Assembly: GCF_000766945.1 (NCBI RefSeq)
Contig: NZ_KN266207.1
Coordinates: 572,492 to 636,491, forward strand
Length of the DNA: 64,000 nt
Direction: 5' to 3'
From: Cellvibrio mixtus subsp. mixtus J3-8
GTDB taxonomy: Bacteria > Pseudomonadota > Gammaproteobacteria > Pseudomonadales > Cellvibrionaceae
The notes under the pieces are model-generated. The model saw nothing but the letters and a program-made list of their open reading frames with translations. It searched no databases and was not told the origin of the DNA. The position numbers and the translations under genes were made by a program. Shown in pieces: positions 27,855 to 37,049 of this stretch. Position 1 is the first letter of the stretch. Every line of letters begins with the position of its first letter.

Positions 27855-27914
27855 TAGGGCGCGAGGTCTTTATTTCGAATAGTGACCGAAAATCAGGACT
27901 ACACCTTATCGGTG

Positions 27915-27944
27915 AAAAAAAACCAGCTCTCAGCTGGTTTTTTT
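27915..27944. terminator. Bidirectional intrinsic terminator
   Basis: Arms AACCAGCT and AGCTGGTT with loop CTC, flanked by A6 on one side and T5 on the other. It lies between the methyltransferase gene (plus) and alaA (minus). Confidence 0.9.
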
Positions 27945-27971
27945 ATGTGACCTGGATGTGCATCAAAAAAA

Positions 27972-29186
27972 TTATTGCGAATAGCGTGACAGGAAATTAC
28001 CGAAGCGTTGAATCGCTTTGGTCAGGTCATCTTCGCGCGGTAAAAACACAATGCGGAAGTGGTCGCGGTTTGGCCAGTTAAACGCAGTGCCTTGTACAAG
28101 CAATACTTTTTCTTGCAACAGGAAATCCAGAATCATTTGCTGGTCATCTTTAATTTTGTACATGTTCAAATCCAGTTTGGGGAACAAGTACAACGCACCT
28201 TTTGGTTTTACACAGGAAAGTCCCGGAATTTCCGCGATGGCTCTCAATGCGGTATCGCGTTGGTCGCGTAAACGGCCACCGGGAATAATTAATTCATTAA
28301 TACTTTGATAGCCTCCAAGCGCCGTTTGTACGGCATACATTGCCGGTACGTTAGCGCACAAGCGCATAGAGGAAAGCATTTCCAGGCCTTCGATATAACT
28401 GCGGGCGCGGTGTTTTGCTCCGCTGATAACCATCCAGCCCGAACGGAAACCCGCCAGTCGATAGGCTTTGGAAAGGCCATTAAAACTTACGCAGAGAACA
28501 TCCTGTGCCAGGCGACCCATCGGGATAAATTCCGCATCGTCATAGAGGATTTTGCCGTAAATTTCGTCGGAAAAAATAATCAGGTTGTGGCGGCGCGCGA
28601 GCTCAACAATCGCCTCCAATAATTCTTTGCTGTAAACCGCACCGGTCGGATTGTTGGGGTTGATCACGACAATGCCGCGGGTTCTATCGGTAATTTTGCT
28701 CTCGATATCAGCAAGATCCGGGAACCAATCGGATTGTTCGTCGCACAAATAATGGCGGGCTTTACCTCCTGCCAGATTTACAGCGGCAGTCCAGAGCGGG
28801 TAATCCGGAGCGGGGACTAATACTTCGTCACCATTGTTCAGTAGCGCTTGCATGGCCATAACGATTAACTCGCTGGCACCATTACCCAGAATAATATCTT
28901 CGATTTCAACACCGGGAATATCAAGGCGCTGGCATTCGTGCATAATCGCTTTGCGTGCGGCAAACAGGCCTTTGGAGGCGGTATAACCTTCGGCGTTGGC
29001 GAGGTTATGGATGACGTCCTGGATGATTTCATCCGGCGCCGAGAAACCAAACGGGGCAGGGTTGCCAATATTCAGTTTCAGAATGCGGTTGCCTTCTTCT
29101 TCGAGGCGATTAGCGTGCTCCAGTACCGGGCCGCGAATGTCATAACAAACTCCGTTGAGTTTGTCGGATTTCTTAATTGGGTTCAT
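27972..29186 (-). CDS. alaA: AlaA, glutamate-pyruvate aminotransferase
   Basis: PLP-dependent class I aminotransferase of 404 residues making alanine from pyruvate and glutamate. Motifs include LNIGNPAPFGFSAP, VINPNNPTGAVYS, IFSDEIYGKILYDD and FNGLSKAYRLAGFRSGW with the PLP lysine in SLSK-type position. The start ATG at 29186 gives MNPIKKSDKLNGVCYDIRGP, the conserved N terminus. An in-frame extension to 29408 would run over msrB antisense and is rejected. It is divergent from msrB. Confidence 0.93.
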   Translation of the reverse strand: MNPIKKSDKLNGVCYDIRGPVLEHANRLEEEGNRILKLNIGNPAPFGFSAPDEIIQDVIHNLANAEGYTASKGLFAARKAIMHECQRLDIPGVEIEDIILGNGASELIVMAMQALLNNGDEVLVPAPDYPLWTAAVNLAGGKARHYLCDEQSDWFPDLADIESKITDRTRGIVVINPNNPTGAVYSKELLEAIVELARRHNLIIFSDEIYGKILYDDAEFIPMGRLAQDVLCVSFNGLSKAYRLAGFRSGWMVISGAKHRARSYIEGLEMLSSMRLCANVPAMYAVQTALGGYQSINELIIPGGRLRDQRDTALRAIAEIPGLSCVKPKGALYLFPKLDLNMYKIKDDQQMILDFLLQEKVLLVQGTAFNWPNRDHFRIVFLPREDDLTKAIQRFGNFLSRYSQ

Positions 29187-29283
29187 TTGCAGTAAGATGC
29201 CTTGATTGCGGGTAATGCGTGAATGCGGTTGAAAAACACACGAATAATCGACCTTAACTAGTTGATCTGTCAAGGAAATCCTT

Positions 29284-29694
29284 ATGGCTGCCAACGAAAA
29301 ATTTAATGATAACCACTGGCGCGAAACGCTAACTCCCGAGCAGTACCGGATTTGCCGGGAAAAAGGCACAGAACGGCCTTTTACAGGTGAATATTGGCAA
29401 GAATTCAACGCGGGTGATTACCGTTGCCGTTGCTGCGGCGAACTGCTGTTTGATGCGGATACCAAATTCGATGCCGGCTGTGGTTGGCCCAGCTTTTATG
29501 CTCCGGTAAATAAAGTGGCGATACGGGAGTTACTGGATACCAGCCATGGAATGCATCGTACTGAAGTTGTATGCCGCAATTGTGACTGCCATTTAGGACA
29601 TGTGTTTACCGATGGCCCTGCACCTACCGGGTTGCGCTATTGCATCAATTCCGCCTCCATTCTTTTTGTACCTGACGAACAGGATAAAAAGTAA
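29284..29694 (+). CDS. msrB: MsrB, peptide-methionine (R)-S-oxide reductase
   Basis: A 136-residue repair enzyme. Zinc is held by Cys48/Cys51 and Cys97/Cys100. The catalytic cysteine is Cys120 in [18 protein letters not shown] is the conserved active-site strand. Shine-Dalgarno AAGGAAA lies before the ATG. Downstream is a GC-rich hairpin (CCCGGGG and CCCCGGG at 29701-29717) without a clear T-tract. Confidence 0.95.
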   Translation: MAANEKFNDNHWRETLTPEQYRICREKGTERPFTGEYWQEFNAGDYRCRCCGELLFDADTKFDAGCGWPSFYAPVNKVAIRELLDTSHGMHRTEVVCRNCDCHLGHVFTDGPAPTGLRYCINSASILFVPDEQDKK

Positions 29695-29769
29695 TGGTCT
29701 CCCGGGGTCACCCCGGGAATCTTAAGGTTTCATAGTCTTTGCACAATTGCATGGGCCGGTTTGCATTTG

Positions 29770-29783
29770 TTAACAAGTGTTAA
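29770..29783. promoter_or_regulatory. Inverted repeat, possible operator upstream of the RND pump
   Basis: TTAACA AG TGTTAA is an exact inverted repeat about 140 bases before the adaptor gene at 29923. No regulator gene is adjacent. Its role is inference; it could also be chance in AT-rich DNA. Confidence 0.3.
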
Positions 29784-29922
29784 TTGCTGGCAGTGCACCA
29801 TGAAACCTTATCCTTAATCATGTTGAATGCTGACTACTCGCTTTTTCAAGTGAATGTTCGCGTGCGCTACATCGTCTGATAATTAATTAACCAAGGCGAT
29901 GCCCAGTTTCCAGGAGTGATTT

Positions 29923-31035
29923 ATGAAAAAGTCGCCGCGCTTTTTACAAAGCGGTATTGCCGGCCTGCTCAGTGCAGTATTGGCGGTGGGAGCTTATGCC
30001 CAGGCTCCGGCCGATAAACCGGTCGATGTGATTGTCCAATCGGTCAGTGTAAAAAACCTAACCACCCATATCGAAGCCCTCGGAACATTGCGGGCTAATG
30101 AATTTATTTCCCTGACCTCCAACGGCACCAAAAAAATTACGCGTATTAATTTTGAAGATGGCGAGCGCGTAGAAAGCGGGCAGGTGCTGGTAGAAATGAC
30201 CAGCCGTGAGGAGTCGGCATTATTGGAAGAGGCGCGTTTTAATGCAGATGAAGCAAAAAAACAATTGGACCGTTTGCGTGAATTAACCAAGCGTGGAGCC
30301 GCCTCCCAGGCATTACTGGATCAACAAGTGCGCACCTACGAAGCAGCGCGTGCGCGTTACAACGCAACTGAGTCGCGCTTGAAAGATTTAATTCTGGTAG
30401 CGCCGTTTTCCGGTGTAGTGGGCTTGCGTGAGGTCAGCGTCGGGGCGCTGGTTTCCCCCGGTGACCAGATCACTACGTTGAACGACGACTCAAAAATGAA
30501 ACTGGATTTTACTGTACCTGCGATTTATCTGCGCAGCATTGCTACAGGCTTGACTGTGGTGGCAAAAAGCCGTGACCTCGGCGACAAAGTGTTTGAAGGA
30601 AAAATCGTCAGTATTGATAACCAGATTGATGAAGTAACGCGCGCAATTAAAGTGCGTGCGTTGCTGGACAATAAATCCCACGAATTAAAACAAGGTATGT
30701 TGATGAAAGTGGATTTGCTGGCTGCAGAGCGTCAGGCAAAAGTAATTTCTGAATCTGCCCTGGTTCCTCTGGGGAGCAATAATTTTGTATTCGTGCTAAA
30801 AAAATCAGACAGTGGAACTATTGTTGAGCGGCGCGAAATTGAAATTGGTGAGCGTTTGGCGGGCGCGGTCGAAGTTCTCAATGGTGTGGCGGAAGGCGAT
30901 AAAATTGTTACCCATGGGTTGCAAAAAATCCGTGCAGGGCAAAAGGTCAGCGTAATCTCGGAGGAAAAACCGGCAGCGGAACACATTGGTGAAGCAACCA
31001 ATTTTTCTGAATTACTCCAGCGCAAAAAGAACTGA
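29923..31035 (+). CDS. RND efflux periplasmic adaptor subunit
   Basis: Membrane-fusion protein of 370 residues. The signal peptide ends near VGAYAQAPA (residues 1-27). A biotinyl-lipoyl-like half motif (VEALGTLRANEFISLTS type), a coiled-coil hairpin (about 95-150), the second lipoyl half (LVAPFSGVVGLREVSVGALV) and beta-barrel and membrane-proximal domains follow. AGGAG is seven bases before the ATG. It is followed 12 bases later by the pump gene. No outer-membrane channel gene is present. Confidence 0.92.
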   Translation: MKKSPRFLQSGIAGLLSAVLAVGAYAQAPADKPVDVIVQSVSVKNLTTHIEALGTLRANEFISLTSNGTKKITRINFEDGERVESGQVLVEMTSREESALLEEARFNADEAKKQLDRLRELTKRGAASQALLDQQVRTYEAARARYNATESRLKDLILVAPFSGVVGLREVSVGALVSPGDQITTLNDDSKMKLDFTVPAIYLRSIATGLTVVAKSRDLGDKVFEGKIVSIDNQIDEVTRAIKVRALLDNKSHELKQGMLMKVDLLAAERQAKVISESALVPLGSNNFVFVLKKSDSGTIVERREIEIGERLAGAVEVLNGVAEGDKIVTHGLQKIRAGQKVSVISEEKPAAEHIGEATNFSELLQRKKN

Positions 31036-31047
31036 GGGTGAGTTGCC

Positions 31048-34000
31048 ATGATGCTCTCGGATATTTCCATCAAGCGACCGGTGTTTGCATCGGTAGTGTC
31101 CATTCTGTTAGTTGCGTTCGGGTTGGTTGCGTTTGATCGTTTAACCCTGCGTGAATACCCCAATATCGATCCGCCAGTGGTTTCGGTGACCACGGTTTAT
31201 CCGGGCGCGGCCTCAACAACAGTAGAAACACGCATTACCAAAGTTATTGAAGATCGCATCTCCGGTGTTGAAGGTATTCAATATATTGAATCGACCAGTG
31301 AAAACGGCCGCTCGAATATTGTGGTGCAATTTGATGTCGGCTACAGCATTGATTCAGCTGCAAATGATATTCGCGATCGCGTCGCACGCGCATCCACCAG
31401 CTTGCCGGAAGAAGCTGAAATGCCTGAAGTACAAAAAATAAGTTCTGATGAGGATGTCATTATCTGGTTCAACCTGGAAGGTGATGACATGACGATGCCG
31501 GAACTGACTGATTATGCGCAGCGGTATTTAGTGGATCGTTTTTCAGTTATTAACGGGGTAGCGCGTATACGCATCGGTGGCGAGCAACGCTATGCAATGC
31601 GTATTTGGCTGGATCGCCGCGAACTTGCTGCGCGCAATCTCACTGTGAATGATGTAGAAACCGCATTGCGTGCTGAAAATATTGAATTGCCTGCGGGCAG
31701 TATTGAATCGCTGGAACGGCAATTTACCGTGCGCATGGCGCGCTCGTATCGCTCGGCGGAGGATTTTGGCCAGCTCGTAATAAAACGCGGCGATGATGGT
31801 TATTTAATTCGTTTGGGGGACATTGCCAAAGTACAAAAAGGCACCGAGGAAGATCGCAATATATTTCGCGGCAACGGTGTTACCCAGGTGGGCATCGGGA
31901 TTATCAAACAATCCACCGCCAACACCATGGATGTGGCGCGCGGTGTAAAAGCAGAGCGTGATCGCGTTAATGCAACCTTGCCGAAAGGTATGCGCATTGA
32001 AAACAGTTTTGATAGTTCGGTGTTTGTAGAGCGGGCAATCCATGAGGTCTACATCACGCTTGGTGTTGCACTGGTATTGGTGGTGCTGGTGATTTATTTA
32101 TTCCTCGGAAGTGTGCGGGCCATGCTGGTGCCTGCGGTTGCTGTGCCGGTATCGATTATTGCTACATTTACCGTGTTGGCCACGCTGGGATTTTCAGTCA
32201 ACTTGCTGACGTTGCTGGCACTGGTGCTGGCGATTGGTTTGGTGGTGGATGATGCGATTGTTGTGCTCGAAAATATCATGCGCCATATTCATGAAAAAAA
32301 TAAAAGTCCGTTGCTAGCGGCATATGATGGAACCCGCGAAGTAGGGTTCGCGGTGGTTGCAACCACCCTGGTATTGATTGCCATTTTTATCCCTATCGTA
32401 TTTTTGAAGGGGGATATCGGCAGATTGTTTTCCGAGTTTGCCATCACCATGGCTGCCGCTGTTGGATTTTCGGCGATAGTCGCATTGACGCTCTCGCCGA
32501 TGTTGGCTTCCAAAATTTTGCAGCATCACGAACATAAAAACCGTTTCATCCAAAAAGTCGATAACACGATGTTGCGTTTGCGCGATAACTACAAAAAAGT
32601 TATCCGCAAATGTTTGCTGCATTCAAAAATCCTCGTGGTGATATTCGCCGCGTTATTGGGCTGTGCGGTATTTCTCAGTATGTTTATTCCTTCTGAATAT
32701 GCACCGCGTGAAGACCGCGGTAATTTTTCAGTAATGGTTAACGGCCCGGAAGGCGCCAGCTATGCCTACATGGAAAAATATATGGCAGAAGTTGAGCGCC
32801 GCATGATGAAGTATGTGGATTCCGGTGAAATTTCCCGGTTGATGTTGCGTGCGCCCGGTTTCGGTACGGCAGAAAGTTTTAACAGCGGTCAGGTGATGGC
32901 GGTGTTGAGTGACTGGAGTGTGCGGCGCAATGGTTTTGAAATAATGGAGGAAATACGGCGCGATCTGGCAGATCTTCCCGGTGTTACTGCATCCCCGGTT
33001 ATGCGCCAGGGGTTTGGTTCGCGCACGCAAAAGCCCGTGCAATTTGTAATTGGCGGCGGCACTTATGAAGAGTTGGCTTCGTGGCGCGATACCTTGTTGG
33101 CCGAAATCGCAAAAAACAATCCGGGCTTAACGGGAATTGATTGGGATTACAAAGAAACCAAGCCGCAAATTGAAGTAGTGATTGATACCAATCGCGCAGC
33201 TGACCTGGGTGTGAGTGTCAATAACATTGGCCGTACACTGGAGGCGATGCTCGGGTCGCGCAGGGCGACAACTTATATTGATGATGGTGAGGAATACGAT
33301 GTTATTTTGCAGGGGGAGCGCCATGAGCAACGCACGACAACCAGTTTGCAAAATATGTATGTGCGCTCGGCAAACTCCGGTGAATTAATTCCACTTGCTA
33401 ATCTGGTGACGCTGAAAGAAGTAGCGGATGCAAGCCGATTGAATCGTTACAACCGCATACGCGCCATCACTATTGAGGCGAATCTTGCGGATAATCTTTC
33501 ATTAGGTGATGCATTGGATCATTTGAATGGATTGGTGCGCGAGCATTTGCCGCCCACAGCGATTGTGGATTACAAAGGAATGTCGCGCGATTATCAAACT
33601 GCCGGAAGCTCGGTAATGTTTATTTTCCTGTTAGGAATATTAATTACCTTCCTGGTTCTCGCCGCGCAATTTGAAAGCTATGTGCATCCGTTTGTAATTA
33701 TGTTGACTGTGCCGCTCGCGATACTGGGGGGAATGCTTGGTTTGTTTGTGACGGGAAACAGCTTCAATTTATATTCACAAATCGGGTTAATTATGCTGAT
33801 TGGCCTGGCGGCAAAGAACGGAATTTTAATTGTCGAATTTGCCAACCAATTGCGGGATCGCGGTGTCGAATTTACCGAGGCACTACTTGAAGCCGCTTCT
33901 GCGCGCCTGCGCCCCATTTTAATGACCAGCCTTACGGCAGTTGCCGGTGCCTTGCCGTTGGTTATTTCATCGGGGGCTGGTGCCGAGACACGTTTTGTGA

Positions 34001-34161
34001 TTGGTATTGTGGTTATCTTCGGAGTATTGGTTGCCACGTTATTAACGCTTTTTTTCGTCCCTGTTGCCTACAGTTTATTAGCACGAAAAACCGGATCACC
34101 GGGTGATGTTGAGCGTGAGTTACTACAGCAACAAGCAGGCTATTCAAATAAGGACAATTAA
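31048..34161 (+). CDS. RND efflux pump, HAE1 family
   Basis: Inner-membrane proton-driven exporter of 1037 residues, with the twelve-helix arrangement and two large periplasmic loops expected of the family. Proton-relay residues are present: Asp401 and Asp402 (GLVVDDAIVVLENI) and Lys923 (GLAAKNGILIVEF). The N-terminal SDISIKRPVFASVVSILL is typical. The substrate is unknown. The pump pairs with the adaptor and must borrow a TolC-type channel from elsewhere. Confidence 0.95.
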   Translation: MMLSDISIKRPVFASVVSILLVAFGLVAFDRLTLREYPNIDPPVVSVTTVYPGAASTTVETRITKVIEDRISGVEGIQYIESTSENGRSNIVVQFDVGYSIDSAANDIRDRVARASTSLPEEAEMPEVQKISSDEDVIIWFNLEGDDMTMPELTDYAQRYLVDRFSVINGVARIRIGGEQRYAMRIWLDRRELAARNLTVNDVETALRAENIELPAGSIESLERQFTVRMARSYRSAEDFGQLVIKRGDDGYLIRLGDIAKVQKGTEEDRNIFRGNGVTQVGIGIIKQSTANTMDVARGVKAERDRVNATLPKGMRIENSFDSSVFVERAIHEVYITLGVALVLVVLVIYLFLGSVRAMLVPAVAVPVSIIATFTVLATLGFSVNLLTLLALVLAIGLVVDDAIVVLENIMRHIHEKNKSPLLAAYDGTREVGFAVVATTLVLIAIFIPIVFLKGDIGRLFSEFAITMAAAVGFSAIVALTLSPMLASKILQHHEHKNRFIQKVDNTMLRLRDNYKKVIRKCLLHSKILVVIFAALLGCAVFLSMFIPSEYAPREDRGNFSVMVNGPEGASYAYMEKYMAEVERRMMKYVDSGEISRLMLRAPGFGTAESFNSGQVMAVLSDWSVRRNGFEIMEEIRRDLADLPGVTASPVMRQGFGSRTQKPVQFVIGGGTYEELASWRDTLLAEIAKNNPGLTGIDWDYKETKPQIEVVIDTNRAADLGVSVNNIGRTLEAMLGSRRATTYIDDGEEYDVILQGERHEQRTTTSLQNMYVRSANSGELIPLANLVTLKEVADASRLNRYNRIRAITIEANLADNLSLGDALDHLNGLVREHLPPTAIVDYKGMSRDYQTAGSSVMFIFLLGILITFLVLAAQFESYVHPFVIMLTVPLAILGGMLGLFVTGNSFNLYSQIGLIMLIGLAAKNGILIVEFANQLRDRGVEFTEALLEAASARLRPILMTSLTAVAGALPLVISSGAGAETRFVIGIVVIFGVLVATLLTLFFVPVAYSLLARKTGSPGDVERELLQQQAGYSNKDN

Positions 34162-34234
34162 AAAATCTCAAATGAATAGGCTGCCGTTCAAAGGTAAAGG
34201 ACGGGCATGTTTATCCAATGCACTGTTTACCGGT

Positions 34235-34270
34235 AGTAAAGTAGTCCGGCACACCCCGGACTACTTTACT
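34235..34270. terminator. Perfect 15-base inverted repeat between convergent genes
   Basis: Arms AGTAAAGTAGTCCGG and CCGGACTACTTTACT with a six-base loop. It lies between the pump gene (plus, ends 34161) and the minus-strand gene ending at 34273. The stem is strong but there is no long T-tract on either strand, so it may act as a weak terminator or as an RNA-end stabiliser. Confidence 0.6.
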
Positions 34271-34272
34271 AA

Positions 34273-35070
34273 TCAATGCGGGTGTTGATGTGAATCGCGC
34301 GTATGGGCATAGTTTGGATCAACATCTGCCGGATGAATTGCATCGCTCACTTTGGGATCCGCTTTAAATAATAATTGGCTGGATGCAACCCAGCCGTTAT
34401 TGCCATGTGCTTGCAAAACATAATGACCATCGGGTGTATCCAATCCGCCAACGGTTAATGTTTCCCCGCGGGTAAAACTCACCGAATATTTTTGCCCATC
34501 CTCACCCTGGATGTGACCATACCAACTGATGCTGTTGTAATCATGTTTTTCTACGTTGTCGATAATAACTTCGTAGTCTTTCGCATTTTCTGCTACGCGC
34601 ACATTGATCGCATCACCCGGCATTAGCGTTTCAATTTTTACCGTATCCAGGTGGATAAATTGGCGGCCATCCGTTAACTCTTCCAGTTTTAGTGGTAAAT
34701 TGGCCGGTGTTTTTTCTGCCGGGCTCCAGGAGGTATCGCGTGCAACGGCGGCGGCTACTTCTTCGGGGGAATAATCTAATCCCGGGCGACGCTGTTTGAT
34801 GCTATCCATTCTTGCTTGCAGTTCAGGGCCAACCATCGCAGAAAGCGATGAGCTGGCATTTGAGGTAGTATTGCCAGATGTCACGGGAATATCCTGTTCA
34901 ATATTATTATTTGCTGCGAGTGGTTTTGTGGTTGTGTTTGCTGCGGATGTTGCTGTGCTGGACGGTGGTGTAACAACTGTTTCGCGTTCAGAACCGTAAA
35001 AATAAATAACACCGAAAGCTAACACCGCCGCCGTCAGTGTTTTTAACCAGAAACTTGATTGGGTTTGCAT
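34273..35070 (-). CDS. Membrane-anchored propeptide-like protein next to a metalloprotease
   Basis: No firm family. The 265-residue product has an N-terminal membrane anchor (about residues 8-25), a Ser/Thr/Asn-rich linker (33-80), then a beta-rich C-terminal domain with LMPGDAINVRV, DYEVIIDNVEKH, WYGHIQGEDGQKYSVSF and GLDTPDGHYVLQAHG. That pattern, GD-(I/V/L), then VERVE-x-H, then GxxxG and TPxGxYxL, resembles the propeptide of bacterial M12B/M72 metalloproteases as I remember them; this is inference. The tail ends in a His-rich stretch (HTRDSHQHPH). It is 71 bases downstream of the protease gene, on the same strand, so the two probably form one operon. A chaperone or inhibitor acting in trans is the likely role. 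Confidence 0.55.
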   Translation of the reverse strand: MQTQSSFWLKTLTAAVLAFGVIYFYGSERETVVTPPSSTATSAANTTTKPLAANNNIEQDIPVTSGNTTSNASSSLSAMVGPELQARMDSIKQRRPGLDYSPEEVAAAVARDTSWSPAEKTPANLPLKLEELTDGRQFIHLDTVKIETLMPGDAINVRVAENAKDYEVIIDNVEKHDYNSISWYGHIQGEDGQKYSVSFTRGETLTVGGLDTPDGHYVLQAHGNNGWVASSQLLFKADPKVSDAIHPADVDPNYAHTRDSHQHPH

Positions 35071-35141
35071 AATTCACGCTCTTTTTTAGTGTTATTAACG
35101 AATTCCGGTGCGTCAGAATGCTGCGCACCGGAATTTATTGT

Positions 35142-36524
35142 TTAGCGTTTAATACGAATCCAGTTGATATTCCAGCCACCGGTTTTTGCAAATACACCAA
35201 AATTATAAGTGCCAGCATTGATATTGACGGTGTGGCTGATGGTGGTCCAATTTTGCCAGCCACCCGTCGCAGGAATAGCCAGCTCACCTAACAAAATGGC
35301 ACCACCATTTAAATCTGCCGACAAACGCCCGCCGCTTGGACTGGCAACGCGATATTCAATGGTGTATGTCCCCGAGGTTGGAATAGTTACATTGCTATAG
35401 GCGATCCAGTCATTGGTGTCGATCCAGCCAACATTTTGGCCGCCACCGGTATCAGTGGTCGTTTCAGTTTGTACGCCGCTATTGGCAAAATAATTTTCTG
35501 CCTGAATAAGGGTATTAAAGCCGCTGGCACTCACCACAATTGAGCTGGCGGAATCGTTAAATCCTTCATCAACCAAACAGGAATCGTCGCCGGTTTTGAT
35601 GATGGAATTCCCGGCAAAATTATCGTGCTGATACAGTGTGATGCTGTAACCTGATTGCACACGCAACGATGACACATCATCGTTAAGAATTCCTTTTGCG
35701 AGCAATTGCGACAAGGTGTAACTACCGGGGGTAAGGGCAACGTTGTAGCCACCGTAATTACAATGCTGCGCAACCTGCACCGGGCCAGAAGAACCGGCAG
35801 TAGGGCGGAAAGCGGCAATTTCATCGCGCACATTGTGAATTGCCAATGCGCCGTAGGCTTCATTGGTTTGGCCAACCGGGATTCCGCAGGGTAGTCCGCG
35901 GCAGGTTAAATTCGGATTGGAAAAACGATTAACGCGTGTGGTATTGAAAACGCCTTCGTAAGCCATGATGTCGACGAATACGTTATCAACGCCGTAACCG
36001 ACACCGTAACGGAAGCGGGCACCGGATTGATCGCCTTGTTTGCGCGAGTGATTCAAACCCATGTTATGGCCCAGCTCATGGGCCATAACAATAGGGCCGC
36101 AACCGGGCGCAGTAACGTTCCAGGTCCAGTTTTTATCGACGGCAACATAACCCACACCGCAAGCGCCTTTTTCATGGAGCTGGGATACGAAGTCCGCTCC
36201 CAGTTGATCGCGCAATGCAATCGCCGCGCTATTAACCCGTAAATTGCCGAGCACCGCGCCCATATCGGCACCGGTTTGTTCCATAGGCCGTACACCAACC
36301 AGGCGCAATTGCACATCAATCTGGCTGTCGGCATAAGCGGCATTCATTTGATTGACCCAACTATTCATCGCTGTTTGCGGGTCGCCGCCAAAATAATTCC
36401 TGGTGTAGTTATCGTAGAGAACCAGCAGGTCGACGGTTGCTGCCTGCACATTGCCTGCCATTGCAAAACTGCCGAGCCCCAGCAGCAGTAATTGTTTTGC
36501 TTTAGTAGCGATACCTGATTTCAT
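35142..36524 (-). CDS. Secreted zinc metalloprotease with beta/gamma-crystallin and CBM6 domains
   Basis: A 460-residue exported protein. The signal peptide is about 1-28 (NVQA/AT). The catalytic domain runs about 30-242. Its zinc motif HELGHNMGLNH (His149, Glu150, His153, His159) and Met-turn VDIMAY (Met187) place it among metzincins; the sequence around DLLVLYDNYTRNYFGG suggests the M72 peptidyl-Asp group or the reprolysin-like group. A beta/gamma-crystallin domain (about 248-333) has two calcium-clamp motifs, NDDVSS (281-286) and NDSASS (323-328). A CBM6-type module occupies about 336-460 (AENYFANSG, WIDTNDWIAY, ending NINWIRIKR). There is no propeptide between the signal and the catalytic domain. 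AGGAA lies six bases upstream of the ATG. Confidence 0.9.
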   Translation of the reverse strand: MKSGIATKAKQLLLLGLGSFAMAGNVQAATVDLLVLYDNYTRNYFGGDPQTAMNSWVNQMNAAYADSQIDVQLRLVGVRPMEQTGADMGAVLGNLRVNSAAIALRDQLGADFVSQLHEKGACGVGYVAVDKNWTWNVTAPGCGPIVMAHELGHNMGLNHSRKQGDQSGARFRYGVGYGVDNVFVDIMAYEGVFNTTRVNRFSNPNLTCRGLPCGIPVGQTNEAYGALAIHNVRDEIAAFRPTAGSSGPVQVAQHCNYGGYNVALTPGSYTLSQLLAKGILNDDVSSLRVQSGYSITLYQHDNFAGNSIIKTGDDSCLVDEGFNDSASSIVVSASGFNTLIQAENYFANSGVQTETTTDTGGGQNVGWIDTNDWIAYSNVTIPTSGTYTIEYRVASPSGGRLSADLNGGAILLGELAIPATGGWQNWTTISHTVNINAGTYNFGVFAKTGGWNINWIRIKR

Positions 36525-36793
36525 TGCATTCCTCTCATTTATTGTGTGTGGAGTGTTATCAATGCGGTGGTTCCACCTGACAATCGCCCATTTGATTGTT
36601 TATCGGGTGAAATCCTGTTGTTCATAGGCATATTTATTTTTTATCTAGCGAAAAATGCTTACCAAACAACCCGCCAAACTTAACATTGAAGGGAAAAATG
36701 CCTTTGTAATGTGCATCACAGCGTTGAAAAGGTGCCAGTTAAAAATAAAAGTGGGAATTTGGGCGATGGGAAAATCAATTCTTGATGGGTATG

Positions 36794-36809
36794 CCAGTTT
36801 GCAAACTGG
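36794..36809. promoter_or_regulatory. Perfect 16-base palindrome, candidate operator
   Basis: CCAGTTTGCAAACTGG reads the same on both strands and lies about 270 bases upstream of the protease start. Its role as a binding site is inference. Confidence 0.35.
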
Positions 36810-37016
36810 GACATTTCAGTGGGAAACAGACGCGGTGTTGCCGGAACTCGAACTTTTTTTGGCGCATGCCGGGCGTGGTTTCGGTGATGGAAAAAAGTCG
36901 AACATGATTTCATTAATAACGAATCAGGATTAATGACGAAGCCGGGTTTGATCAGTAGCAAATTAAAATGTATGTGATCTTGCAAGTATTTTTTGAGGGT
37001 GCACAGGGAGAGTGGA

Positions 37017-37049
37017 CAATTACAGTTGCAACAATTGCAACTGTAATTG
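37017..37049 (-). terminator. Hairpin downstream of proS
   Basis: Perfect 15-base arms (37017-37031 and 37035-37049) with a three-base loop, 24 bases after the proS stop on the minus strand. No T-tract follows on either strand, so it is only a possible terminator or 3' end stabiliser. Confidence 0.5.

Noticed and set aside
29187..29408. N-terminal extension of alaA of 74 residues
   Set aside because: It runs over the msrB gene antisense, and the conserved aminotransferase N terminus begins at 29186.
29701..29717. Intrinsic terminator after msrB (CCCGGGG/CCCCGGG)
   Set aside because: The stem is strong, but there is no T-tract, so it is mentioned only within the msrB entry.
36655..36933. A 92-codon open frame between protease and proS
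   Set aside because: No ribosome site, family signal or neighbour supports it.
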